NCBI GenBank assembly: GCA_012727835.1
Contig: JAAYGE010000145.1
Span: 1-11,223 of the forward strand
Source of the DNA: Bacillota bacterium
Lineage (GTDB): Bacteria; Bacillota_H; UBA994; UBA5500
Length of the DNA: 11,223 nt
Direction of reading: 5' to 3'
The notes under the pieces were generated by a model. The model did no database searches. It was not told the DNA's origin and worked only from the letters and a program-made list of their open reading frames with translations. Position 1 is the first letter of the stretch. Each line of letters begins with the position of its first letter. Below are positions 1-10,348 of this stretch, piece after piece. Both the position numbers and the translations under genes were made by a program.

Positions 1-1040
1 CCGCCTTCGGACCCGGCCAAGCGGCGGCCCAATTGGAAAGTAGCAAGGCCTGGGCCAAGCAATTTATGGCGAAATATCACATTCCTACGGCCGCTTACCG
101 GGTTTTTCAGGAGTATCAGGAGGCCTTAAACTACATTAGGACCTGCTCCTTCCCTCTGGTGATTAAAGCTTCCGGCTTAGCTGCCGGCAAAGGGGCCGTA
201 ATTGTTCATGACCGGGCAGAAGCGGAGGATACCCTCCGTTCTATGTTGGTGGAGCAGAGTTTCGGTACGGCCGGTAGTCAGGTAGTTATTGAAGAGTTCT
301 TACAAGGGCAAGAGGTTACCGTGTTAGCCCTGGTCAATGGCCAGGACTATCTGGTGTTGCCGGCGGCTCAGGATCATAAACAGGTTTTCGACGGCGATCG
401 GGGGCCTAACACGGGTGGCATGGGGGTCTATTCACCGGTGCCTGCCTTTACACCCCCGATAGAGGCCGAGGTAATTCGGTCTATCTTAGAGCCAACTTTG
501 CGCGGCCTCCAAGCCGAGGGTATTTACTATAGTGGTGTGCTCTATATGGGCCTGATGTTGACGGAGCAAGGGCCGAAAGTCATCGAGTACAACGTTCGTT
601 TTGGTGACCCGGAATCCCAGGTGGTATTACCCCGCCTGGAGAATGATGTGCTGGAGCTATTGGCCGCCTGTGCTGTCAAGCCAATGCCCGGAGTTAAACC
701 GTTGAAGCAACAGGAGCTCCTAGTGAAGCAGCAGGCCTGTGCCAGCGTAATTATGGCCGCTCCCGGCTATCCCGGCCCCTACCCCAAGGGGCTGCCTATC
801 AGAGGGCTCGAGCAGGCTGAACAGGTGGGTTGTCTAATCTTTCAGGCGGGCACTAAAGAAGAGGAAGGGCGCCTGGTTTCCAGTGGCGGTCGCATTTTGG
901 CGGTTACGGCCCTCGGTACCGATTTAGAACAGGCACTGCAGCAGGCCTATGAAGGGGTGGCTAAGATCGAAATCCCTGGTGCCCATTACCGCCGGGATAT
1001 AGGCCACAGAGCTTTAGCTATAAGACGGGGGCTGTCCTAA
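1..1040 (+). CDS. purD: Phosphoribosylamine-glycine ligase (GAR synthetase), 5' end missing
   Basis: This enzyme joins glycine to 5-phosphoribosylamine with ATP, the second step of de novo purine synthesis, in the cytoplasm. The reading frame is open from base 3, so the true start lies outside the window; the in-frame TTG at base 33 is internal. About 345 residues are visible. By recalled alignment with E. coli PurD (about 430 residues) roughly the first 90 residues, most of the N-terminal PurD domain, are missing. The visible part opens with AFGPGQAAAQLESSKA, equivalent to the family's FGP...AAQLEGSKAF segment. The ATP-grasp domain follows: VIKASGLAAGKG (fragment residues about 53-64), VVIEEFLQGQE, GPNTGGMGVYSP (about 134) and the metal and ATP site VIEYNVRFGDPES (about 193). 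The C-terminal domain has VIMAAPGYPG and the ending YRRDIGHRA. Family identity is very secure. The gene ends 99 bases before dapF with no clear terminator between, so co-transcription is possible. Confidence 0.97.
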   Translation, partial: AFGPGQAAAQLESSKAWAKQFMAKYHIPTAAYRVFQEYQEALNYIRTCSFPLVIKASGLAAGKGAVIVHDRAEAEDTLRSMLVEQSFGTAGSQVVIEEFLQGQEVTVLALVNGQDYLVLPAAQDHKQVFDGDRGPNTGGMGVYSPVPAFTPPIEAEVIRSILEPTLRGLQAEGIYYSGVLYMGLMLTEQGPKVIEYNVRFGDPESQVVLPRLENDVLELLAACAVKPMPGVKPLKQQELLVKQQACASVIMAAPGYPGPYPKGLPIRGLEQAEQVGCLIFQAGTKEEEGRLVSSGGRILAVTALGTDLEQALQQAYEGVAKIEIPGAHYRRDIGHRALAIRRGLS

Positions 1041-1126
1041 TAGGTCTTAAAGCACCCTGCGCTCTAGTAACTGCTTTTGTGACAGGCCTAATACCACTTT
1101 TGTCTGCAAGTGTCCCCCGAGATTAC

Positions 1127-1131
1127 AGGAG
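1127..1131 (+). promoter_or_regulatory. Ribosome binding site that sets the dapF start
   Basis: AGGAG lies 8 bases before the ATG at 1140. An in-frame GTG at 1110 would add ten residues (MSPEITGEKT) that precede the conserved MRFTKMHGLGNDF beginning of the family. It has no comparable Shine-Dalgarno sequence, so the ATG at 1140 is preferred. Confidence 0.8.
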
Positions 1132-1139
1132 AAAAGACG

Positions 1140-1979
1140 ATGCGGTTTACCAAAATGCACGGTTTAGGGAATGATTTCATTGTGGTGGAAGCCTGGCAAG
1201 ACTTGCCAGACGGCGATCTCTCCGCTTTGGCCCGGCAAATCTGCCAGCGCCGCTGGGGGGTAGGGGGCGATGGCTTAGTCTTCCTCTTACCCTCCGAGGT
1301 TGCCGATTTACGCATGCATATTTATAACGCCGATGGCTCGGTAGCCGAGATGTGTGGTAACGCTTTACGTTGTGTAAGCCAATATGTATATGAACACGGC
1401 TATTGCCAGCGCCCCGATCTAAAGGTAGAAACTCTAGATGGAATCAAGCAGGTTCACTTAGAGATTAGCGATCAGCAAGTAAAGCTGGTTAAGGTAGACA
1501 TGGGGTTACCCATTCTGGAGCCCACCCGTATTCCTATGCTTACCCTTACCGATTCGCCTGTGGAAGTGCCCATAGAAGTACTAGGTGAACGTTATGTTGT
1601 TACAGGGGTGGCTGTAGGTGTGCCTCACGCTGTAGTTTTCGTGCCCGATGTGAACAAGGTAGACGTAGCCCGGGTAGGAGCTAGCCTGGAGCAGCACCCT
1701 ATCTTCCCCCGCGGAGCTAATGTGGATTTTGTACAGGTTATCAACTCGCGCCGTGTCATGGTGCGAGTGTGGGAGCGGGGGGTGGGCGTTACCCTGGCTT
1801 GTGGTACCGGTGCTTGCGCCGTAGTGGTGGCTGGTGTGCTCAATGGTCTAACAGATGAACAGGTTGACGTGGAGTTACCCGGTGGCACCTTGCAAATTTA
1901 TTGGCAAGATCGGAAGCGCCTCTATATGACCGGGCCAGCCAAGGAGGTTTTTACCGGTAAGTGGCCGCTGGTTCGCTAG
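1140..1979 (+). CDS. dapF: Diaminopimelate epimerase
   Basis: The enzyme converts LL-diaminopimelate to the meso form without a cofactor, supplying lysine and the DAP cross-linking residue of peptidoglycan. At 279 residues it has the usual family length. The two catalytic cysteines that act as the acid-base pair are visible: Cys72 in NADGSVAEMCGNALR (matching the family signature N-x-D-G-S-x4-C-G-N-A-x-R) and Cys221 in LACGTGACA. The N-terminal substrate loop is MHGLGNDF, and VWERG near residue 212 supplies the expected substrate-binding Glu-Arg. One position in the second motif is Val217 where many family members have Glu (GxGETxACG). As I recall this site also varies in other lineages, so activity is expected. 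The start is the ATG with AGGAG 8 bases upstream. purD lies upstream on the same strand, and yedF converges from the other side behind a hairpin. Identity is secure. Confidence 0.97.
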   Translation: MRFTKMHGLGNDFIVVEAWQDLPDGDLSALARQICQRRWGVGGDGLVFLLPSEVADLRMHIYNADGSVAEMCGNALRCVSQYVYEHGYCQRPDLKVETLDGIKQVHLEISDQQVKLVKVDMGLPILEPTRIPMLTLTDSPVEVPIEVLGERYVVTGVAVGVPHAVVFVPDVNKVDVARVGASLEQHPIFPRGANVDFVQVINSRRVMVRVWERGVGVTLACGTGACAVVVAGVLNGLTDEQVDVELPGGTLQIYWQDRKRLYMTGPAKEVFTGKWPLVR

Positions 1980-1995
1980 CAGTTTGAACAGCAGT

Positions 1996-2026
1996 TAGGG
2001 CGTACCACGTGGTGTGATACGCCCTA
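1996..2026. terminator. Hairpin between convergent dapF and yedF, likely shared terminator
   Basis: TAGGGCGTA (1996-2004) pairs perfectly with TACGCCCTA (2018-2026). After one mismatch, CAC (2006-2008) pairs with GTG (2014-2016), leaving a 5-base loop. The structure lies 17 bases after the dapF stop and 9 bases beyond the yedF stop, the normal place for a bidirectional terminator. Neither side has a proper T tract, so efficiency is uncertain. Confidence 0.6.
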
Positions 2027-2034
2027 GTCCGCTT

Positions 2035-2640
2035 CTAAATTGTAATTGCGTTATCGGCCTGGGTTAAAGCTTCTACAATAGTGAACATGTTGGTCACAGC
2101 ACCGATGGCCAGCTTTTCATTTAAGTGATAAAAGTCGAGGCAGGTACCGCAGCTAAAGATTTGTACGCCCTTTTCTTCTAGCTCTTGCAGTTTGGATAAT
2201 ACGGCCGAACCTTCGCAGGTGAGGCGCACCCCCGCATTGACGAAGAAAATTTCCCGCGGTAGCACCGAACTTTCATTGAGGGCATGGAAAAAGCTTTTCA
2301 TCAGTACCTGGCCCAAGGCCGGGTCGCCCTCGCCGAAAAGGTCGCTCTTTACCAGCAGCGTGGTATGCTTGGCAGTCGGTAGAGAGCAGTTTACCAGCTC
2401 TAGAGTGGCAGGCTCGCTGGTAGCATCCCCATCCTTAGTGATCTGGATGTGAAAAAGCCCTTCTTCCTCTGTAACGCTTGTGGCCAAGCCCATGCTATTG
2501 GCTAGCCGCAGTACGTTTTCCTTTGCAATTTCATTGTCTACAATGGAAACCAAAGTGCCACTGGTCATGTTATCGAGGGCCTTCTTGGTACGAATAACTG
2601 GCTCAGGACAAGCTAAGCCCCGGTTATCAACAGTTTGCAT
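2035..2640 (-). CDS. yedF: YedF-type sulfurtransferase-like selenium metabolism protein
   Basis: This 201-residue protein has two parts. Residues 1 to about 70 form a TusA/SirA-like domain with the motif LACPEPVIRTKKAL; its Cys11 lies in the CPxP signature at the start of the first helix. Residues about 85-195 form a DsrE-like domain with a second cysteine pair, CGTC (Cys164 and Cys167), plus single cysteines at about 85 and 142. Full-length proteins of this layout are the YedF family, which tracks with selenium use in anaerobic bacteria and is thought to handle sulfur or selenium as persulfide or perselenide. The exact reaction is not established. The start is ATG (complement of 2638-2640) with GGAGGG 6 bases upstream. 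Its visible neighbours are dapF (convergent) and a Spo0F-like gene (divergent), with no selA, selB or selD in the window, so the selenium link rests on family knowledge only. Confidence 0.9.
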   Translation of the reverse strand: MQTVDNRGLACPEPVIRTKKALDNMTSGTLVSIVDNEIAKENVLRLANSMGLATSVTEEEGLFHIQITKDGDATSEPATLELVNCSLPTAKHTTLLVKSDLFGEGDPALGQVLMKSFFHALNESSVLPREIFFVNAGVRLTCEGSAVLSKLQELEEKGVQIFSCGTCLDFYHLNEKLAIGAVTNMFTIVEALTQADNAITI

Positions 2641-2785
2641 TTCTTTCCCTCCAACGTAGGTTTATGCGTTATATTTATAATAATTATAACCCTAAAGTAG
2701 ATATTATGATAGGTCCAATTTGGCAGGGCCTAAGCTGTAGGGTGGAGAAACGAATGAAAGAAGAGGATAGGAGAAGGTGAAGTAA
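2641..2785. promoter_or_regulatory. Divergent AT-rich promoter region between yedF and the Spo0F-like gene
   Basis: This intergenic stretch is much richer in A and T than its surroundings, especially 2670-2712, and must carry promoters for both directions. TATAAT-like hexamers occur on the minus strand (complement of 2683-2688) and on the plus strand (2676-2681). I could not find a matching -35 hexamer at 16-18 bases for either, nor a convincing sigma-H promoter for the sporulation-type regulator, nor a folate riboswitch-like fold. The promoter assignment is therefore positional. The Spo0F-like gene has a ribosome binding site, AAGGTG, at 2774-2779. Confidence 0.4.
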
Positions 2786-3157
2786 ATGGCGCAGGGCAGA
2801 CTAATTCTAGTGGTTGACGATCAGAAGGGGATGCGGCTATTATTTGAAGAAGTGCTTATCCAGTTCGGCTATCGGGTGGCCACCGTTGGTAGTGGCGAAG
2901 AGGCCCTAATTTTTGTGGCAGAAACCCAACCCGACCTGGTGTTATTAGACATGAGAATGCCAGGGCTGTCGGGACCGGAGACTTTGTTAAAGTTACGGGC
3001 TCAGCATCCTACTTTGCCCGTGATTATGGTAACAGCCGATATGGATGATGCAAACTGGGCTAAAGTGGAGAAACTAGGTGTGCAAGGAAAGCTCCATAAG
3101 CCCTTTGACCTCAACGATTTGGTGAGTCTAGTAGCAGAGGTCTTAGCTCAACAATAG
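2786..3157 (+). CDS. spo0F: Spo0F-like single-domain response regulator
   Basis: A stand-alone CheY-like receiver domain of 123 residues with no output domain. The phosphorylation site is complete: acidic pair Asp11-Asp12 in VVDDQKGMRLL, phospho-acceptor Asp55 in DLVLLDMRMPG, Thr83 in VMVTAD and Lys105 in LHKPFD. The segment DDQKGMRLLFEEVL closely resembles the same region of Bacillus subtilis Spo0F (DDQ-G-R-LL-EV), and all key residues are offset by one from that protein. Spo0F receives phosphate from sporulation sensor kinases and passes it to Spo0B in bacilli. Many clostridia lack the full relay, so the partner here is unknown. The ATG start has AAGGTG 6 bases upstream. The downstream FolT-like gene starts 17 bases after the stop, so the two are probably co-transcribed. 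The receiver call is near certain; the Spo0F name is likely but rests on recalled similarity. Confidence 0.85.
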   Translation: MAQGRLILVVDDQKGMRLLFEEVLIQFGYRVATVGSGEEALIFVAETQPDLVLLDMRMPGLSGPETLLKLRAQHPTLPVIMVTADMDDANWAKVEKLGVQGKLHKPFDLNDLVSLVAEVLAQQ

Positions 3158-3174
3158 AAAGTCAGAGGTGTAAA

Positions 3175-3684
3175 ATGCAACAGAGTCGTCTTAGTCGATT
3201 AGTAACCACCGCTCTACTCCTAGCTATTTCTATTGTGGCCCGTCGTTTTTTAAGTATTAACACTCCCATTATTAGTATTGGTCTGGGCTGGTTGCCAATT
3301 TTGGTGGTCGGCATAGCTTATGGCCCGGGCTGGGGTTTTATTGCGGGCGCCCTAGGCGATTTTATCGGTGCTAACCTGTTTCCTATCGGCGCCTACTTCC
3401 CCGGATTTACTCTCAGCTCGGGTTTGGCGGGAGCCATAGTCCCCTTGTTGCTGGGACGCAATCGCTGGCGCAGCTCCTACTGGCAGTTACTAGGGGCTAT
3501 CGCCGTTTCTGAGGTGATCACTTCCGTCGTGCTCAATACCTATTGGTTGACAATAATCACTGGTAAAGCAGCTGCCGTGCTTTTACCTGTGCGAGTTGCC
3601 AATGCGGCGGCTACGATAGTGGTGATGACCAGTTTGTTATATGCTCTGCGCCACCATATTTTGCGCGTGATGCGAGTGCGGTAA
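3175..3684 (+). CDS. folT: ECF transporter substrate-binding (S) component, folate type
   Basis: An integral membrane protein of 169 residues with about six hydrophobic helices (roughly residues 9-24, 33-52, 53-70, 75-93, 102-126 and 133-160). S components capture a vitamin and dock with the shared EcfA-EcfA'-EcfT energizing module, encoded elsewhere. Helix 1 holds ALLLA (residues 13-17), the AxxxA motif used to contact EcfT. The pattern of RRFLSI, IGLGWLPI, YGPGWGFIAGALGD and GAYFPGFTLSSGLAG matches the folate family of S components (FolT). The nearest alternative is an S component for another vitamin. The gene starts at ATG 3175 with the purine-rich AGAGGTG shortly before it, lies 17 bases behind the Spo0F-like gene, and is followed by a strong terminator. 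No tetrahydrofolate riboswitch was recognised upstream. Confidence 0.85.
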   Translation: MQQSRLSRLVTTALLLAISIVARRFLSINTPIISIGLGWLPILVVGIAYGPGWGFIAGALGDFIGANLFPIGAYFPGFTLSSGLAGAIVPLLLGRNRWRSSYWQLLGAIAVSEVITSVVLNTYWLTIITGKAAAVLLPVRVANAAATIVVMTSLLYALRHHILRVMRVR

Positions 3685-3701
3685 AGAATTCTGCGAATCG
3701 A

Positions 3702-3741
3702 AGGGGACTGTCGTCAAAGATAGTTTGCGACAGTCCTTTTT
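3702..3741 (+). terminator. Intrinsic terminator after the spo0F-folT unit
   Basis: GGACTGTCG (3705-3713) pairs perfectly with CGACAGTCC (3728-3736). The loop is 14 bases and the stem is followed at once by TTTTT (3737-3741). It starts about 20 bases after the folT stop and separates this unit from the pcrA promoter. Confidence 0.92.
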
Positions 3742-3744
3742 GCA

Positions 3745-3758
3745 CGAAAATATGTTCG
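3745..3758. promoter_or_regulatory. LexA (SOS) box-like palindrome upstream of pcrA
   Basis: The 14-mer CGAAAATATGTTCG differs by one base from the Gram-positive LexA (DinR) operator pattern CGAAC-N4-GTTCG; the fifth base is A instead of C. It covers bases 3748-3753, where the -35 element would lie for the TATAAT at 3771-3776. That is a fitting place for a repressor to block polymerase. From memory, pcrA and ligA belong to the LexA regulon in Bacillus subtilis. LexA itself is not in the window, so this is an inference from motif and position. Confidence 0.5.
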
Positions 3759-3770
3759 CTGAGCAGGATT

Positions 3771-3776
3771 TATAAT
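3771..3776 (+). promoter_or_regulatory. Candidate -10 element of the pcrA promoter
   Basis: A perfect TATAAT lies 55 bases before the pcrA ATG and 29 bases after the upstream terminator. The hexamer 17 bases upstream (AAATAT, 3748-3753) is a poor -35 and overlaps the LexA-like palindrome. A weak -35 under such an operator is plausible, but the promoter is not proven. Confidence 0.5.
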
Positions 3777-3818
3777 CGGCAAAGAAGAAGATGGTATCGT
3801 TAAGGTCATAGAAGTAGT

Positions 3819-3825
3819 AAGGAGG
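3819..3825 (+). promoter_or_regulatory. Ribosome binding site that sets the pcrA start
   Basis: AAGGAGG is a full Shine-Dalgarno sequence 6 bases before the ATG at 3832. The adjacent in-frame TTG at 3829 would leave only 3 bases, so the ATG is the likelier start. Confidence 0.8.
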
Positions 3826-3831
3826 CCCTTG

Positions 3832-8027
<4,196 letters not shown>

Positions 8028-8037
8028 GCTGATGGTG

Positions 8038-8077
8038 GGCAGGAGCCAGCCTGAGCTTGGCGGCTCCTGCCTTCTTT
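8038..8077 (+). terminator. Intrinsic terminator between ligA and gatB
   Basis: GGCAGGAGCC (8038-8047) pairs perfectly with GGCTCCTGCC (8062-8071). Past a single bulged A, GCC (8049-8051) pairs with GGC (8059-8061) around a 7-base loop. The run TTCTTT (8072-8077) follows. The stem is long and GC-rich, but the T run is interrupted by a C, so partial read-through is likely. It begins 10 bases after the ligA stop and ends only 21 bases before the gatB start, making it either a leaky operon terminator or an attenuator. Confidence 0.85.
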
Positions 8078-8086
8078 CGTTTGGAT

Positions 8087-8092
8087 AGGGGG
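8087..8092 (+). promoter_or_regulatory. Ribosome binding site that sets the gatB start
   Basis: AGGGGG lies 6 bases before the ATG at 8099 but directly abuts another in-frame ATG at 8093. The extended frame from 8057 would lie inside the terminator hairpin. The conserved family beginning (YETIIGLEVH) follows immediately after 8099, so that ATG is chosen. Confidence 0.75.
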
Positions 8093-8098
8093 ATGACA

Positions 8099-9526
8099 AT
8101 GGACTACGAAACCATAATCGGACTAGAAGTACATATCCAGTTAGCCACGGACAAGAAAGCATTCTGTGACTGCAGCACCCGCTTTGGGGCTGCACCCAAC
8201 ACCCAAACTTGTCCCTTTTGTTTAGGCCAGGCAGCGACCAAGCCCCAACTAAATCAAAGGGCGGTGGAGCTGGCTTTAAAAGCGGCTATAGCCCTCAATA
8301 GTGAGATACCAGCGGTGGCTGCCTTCGACCGCAAGCATTACACAGCGCCCGATCTGCCTAAGGGATATCAGATTACCCAGTGGCGGTATCCCTTCGGTAA
8401 AGGGGGCTATTTGGACGTGGAGCTGGAAGATAAAATTGAAAGGATACCAATCAAGCAGATACATCTGGAGGAGGATGCGGGGCGCCCCGTAGAGACGGAG
8501 GCGGGGCAGATAATCGACTTCAACCGGGCGGGAATCCCGCTGCTAGAAGTGGTTACGCCCCCCGTATTTCGCTCCGCCCCAATGGCCCGGGCCTATCTAG
8601 AAGCTCTGCAATTGTTGATGCGTTACCTAGGGGTATCCGATGCCCGCATAGAAGAAGGCTCCATGCGTTGTGAACTGAATATTAGCCTGCGGCCGGTGGG
8701 CAGTGAAGAAATGGGCGAGCTCTGTGAGATTAAGAATATCGGTTCTTTTAGTGGAGTGGTGGCAGCTATTGCCTATGAGGAGCAGCGCCAAGCCACCTTG
8801 CTGGCCCAAGGTCACCGGGTAGTCCGGGAAACGAGGCGCTGGGACGAAAGCCAGCAGGTCACCATACCCATGCGCAGCAAAGAGCAGGCCAGTGATTACC
8901 GCTATGAACCGGAACCGGATATAGCACCGGTCACTATTGACCCGGTTTGGCTGGAGGCGCTGCGGCAGGAGTTGCCCGAGTTGCCTTTGGCGAAGCAGTT
9001 GCGCTATCAGGAGCAGCTGGGTCTCAGCCCCTACCAGGCCCGGGAGATTACAGGCGACCCCGGTTTAGCCGCCTATTTTGAAGCCGTGTTGCGCCATTAT
9101 ACGGTGGCCCCCGATATTGCCAATTGGTTGCTGACCGAGCTGCGGGCCCTGCTCAATCAGGCTGCCATCGATTTTGTCGATTGTCCGCTAGCACCGCAGG
9201 AGCTGGCTGAACTATTAGAGTTGGTGCGGGCGGGGACGTTAAGCCACAATATAGCAAAAGAGCTACTGGCCGAAGGTTTTACCAGCGGCCAAGCGCCGGC
9301 GGCTTTAGCTCGCTCGCGCCAAGTGCAGCAAATAAGCGACGTGGGGCAAATAGGTGCCTGGGTGGGACAGGTATTGGCTGAGCATGAAGCAGCGGTACAG
9401 AAATACAAGGCGGGAAAGAAGAAAGTTTTCGGGTTCTTGGTGGGGCAGGTGCTGAGCTTGTCCAATGGTTTAGCCAACCCCAAAATAGTGACACAGGTGT
9501 TGCAGCAGGCTTTGGCCGAAGAATAG
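8099..9526 (+). CDS. gatB: Asp-tRNA(Asn)/Glu-tRNA(Gln) amidotransferase subunit B, divergent and without gatC or gatA nearby
   Basis: GatB binds mischarged tRNA and phosphorylates its Asp or Glu side chain; GatA supplies ammonia and GatC links the two. At 475 residues the length is normal. Landmarks kept are GLEVH (8-12), the zinc-type cysteines Cys23, Cys25, Cys38 and Cys41, PDLPKGYQ (84-91), EEDAG (124-128), DFNRAGIPLLE (140-150), EEGSMRC (185-191), MRSKEQASDYRY (about 258-269) and the C-terminal YqeY-like tail GFLVGQVL. Several normally strong positions differ from recalled homologues: TAPDLPK for FYPDLPK, CELNIS for CDANIS, IPIKQIHLEEDAGR for IGITR-H-EEDAGK, EIKNIGSF for E-KNLNSF and YRYEPEPDI for YRYFPEPDL. 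In many Firmicutes gatC and gatA sit between ligA and gatB, but here only 71 bases separate the stop of ligA from this start. It may be a second, divergent GatB, or the only one working with distant partners. Confidence 0.9.
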   Translation: MDYETIIGLEVHIQLATDKKAFCDCSTRFGAAPNTQTCPFCLGQAATKPQLNQRAVELALKAAIALNSEIPAVAAFDRKHYTAPDLPKGYQITQWRYPFGKGGYLDVELEDKIERIPIKQIHLEEDAGRPVETEAGQIIDFNRAGIPLLEVVTPPVFRSAPMARAYLEALQLLMRYLGVSDARIEEGSMRCELNISLRPVGSEEMGELCEIKNIGSFSGVVAAIAYEEQRQATLLAQGHRVVRETRRWDESQQVTIPMRSKEQASDYRYEPEPDIAPVTIDPVWLEALRQELPELPLAKQLRYQEQLGLSPYQAREITGDPGLAAYFEAVLRHYTVAPDIANWLLTELRALLNQAAIDFVDCPLAPQELAELLELVRAGTLSHNIAKELLAEGFTSGQAPAALARSRQVQQISDVGQIGAWVGQVLAEHEAAVQKYKAGKKKVFGFLVGQVLSLSNGLANPKIVTQVLQQALAEE

Positions 9527-9549
9527 GGTAAACGAGGAGGAAGAGACGA

Positions 9550-10269
9550 ATGTATATGCTCTATATGAATTCGGATCAATTTGCGGAAGCCCTAGAGTGT
9601 ATCGACACCGTGGTATTGCCAATTGGTATGACCGAGGCCCATGGGCACCACTGCCCACTGGGTACCGATGTTATCATCCCGCGGCGCTTTCTAGAGCTGA
9701 TTGAAGAACGGATGGGGGAAGAATTGATTATTGCCCCGGAAGTTCCTTACGGCCATTCCTGGCATCTGGCACCCTATCCGGGTACCATCGATATTCCGCC
9801 CGAAGTTTTTGGCGACTATGTTTTCCATGTGGGCAAAGGTTTAGCCAAGTGGGGTGTTAAGAAGCTAGTTTTGTTCAATGGGCACGGTGGTAATACGCCG
9901 GCCCTTACCCACGTGATGGAACGCTTAGCCGATTTAGGCCTGACAGTCCTCTTAATTAATTGGTGGATCGATTACGCTTCCGAGATTTTAACCATTTGTG
10001 AAGGCCAGGGCCATGCGGGCGAAGATGAGACTTCGGTGGTATTAGCCATCGACGAGTCACTGGTGGATATGTCCAAAGCCAATATCAACTGGAACAAGGC
10101 CATTGCTAACGTTCGTTTTCCCGGCATGCAATTTAAGACCATGGAAAATGCTCAAACCGGCGATGCTACTTTGGCCAGTAAGGCTAAGGGCGAGGCTATC
10201 CTTGAGCTTTGTACGGAGAGGATAATTGAGCTATTAAAGATGCTACAAGCGGATCAACTTATTGAGTAG
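9550..10269 (+). CDS. Creatininase-family metal-dependent amidohydrolase
   Basis: A cytoplasmic protein of 239 residues, typical for the family. The metal-site motifs are visible: GMTEAHGHHCPLGTD (residues 26-40, with Glu29, His31 and Asp40 as ligands), YGHSWHLAPYPGTIDI (67-82, the region usually reading G-S-eH-fpGTi), FNGHGGN (109-115, with His112) and GHAGEDETS (154-162, with acidic candidates Glu158 and Glu160). Family members include creatinine amidohydrolase, the archaeal ArfB formamide hydrolase and MftE of mycofactocin synthesis. I see no mycofactocin genes here, so the substrate is unknown beyond a likely amide or cyclic amide. The ATG start has GGAGG 9 bases upstream and lies 23 bases after gatB, so the two are likely co-transcribed. 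A terminator follows. An imidazolonepropionase-like amidohydrolase begins about 440 bases further on, which may hint at related chemistry. Confidence 0.88.
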   Translation: MYMLYMNSDQFAEALECIDTVVLPIGMTEAHGHHCPLGTDVIIPRRFLELIEERMGEELIIAPEVPYGHSWHLAPYPGTIDIPPEVFGDYVFHVGKGLAKWGVKKLVLFNGHGGNTPALTHVMERLADLGLTVLLINWWIDYASEILTICEGQGHAGEDETSVVLAIDESLVDMSKANINWNKAIANVRFPGMQFKTMENAQTGDATLASKAKGEAILELCTERIIELLKMLQADQLIE

Positions 10270-10288
10270 GATTACCCTTTGCATGCCT

Positions 10289-10331
10289 AGGGGCTACCGC
10301 AAAACCAATTTTGCTGTAGCCCTTCTTCTTT
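10289..10331 (+). terminator. Intrinsic terminator after the creatininase-family gene
   Basis: GGGCTAC (10291-10297) pairs with GTAGCCC (10316-10322). After a two-by-two internal loop, CAAAA (10300-10304) pairs with TTTTG (10309-10313) around a CCAA loop. The tail TTCTTCTTT follows. It starts 20 bases after the stop codon and ends 17 bases before the stop of the convergent small membrane protein gene. Confidence 0.85.
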
Positions 10332-10348
10332 ATATCACCTCAGCTGCC

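Noticed and set aside
1049..1077. AAAGCA ... TGCTTT inverted repeat between purD and dapF as a terminator.
   Set aside because: Only 6 weak base pairs with a 17-base loop and no T run; chance level for this composition.
1088..1315. Open frames on the strand opposite dapF, ligA, gatB and pcrA (for example 1088-1315, 4657-5121, 6098-6472, 9157-9579).
   Set aside because: They lie inside well-identified genes, have low-complexity or Ser/Thr/Arg-rich translations typical of antisense frames, and lack recognisable domains.
1788..1790. DapF Val217 in place of the Glu of the common GxGETxACG motif.
   Set aside because: As I recall, other lineages carry Pro or Leu at this site, and both catalytic cysteines and the Glu-Arg before it are intact, so it is not a sign of loss of function.
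2728..2756. Possible sigma-H promoter (GCAGGGCCT ... AACGAAT) before the Spo0F-like gene.
   Set aside because: The -35-like part has a key mismatch and the spacing is about 16 bases instead of about 12, so it does not fit the sigma-H pattern.
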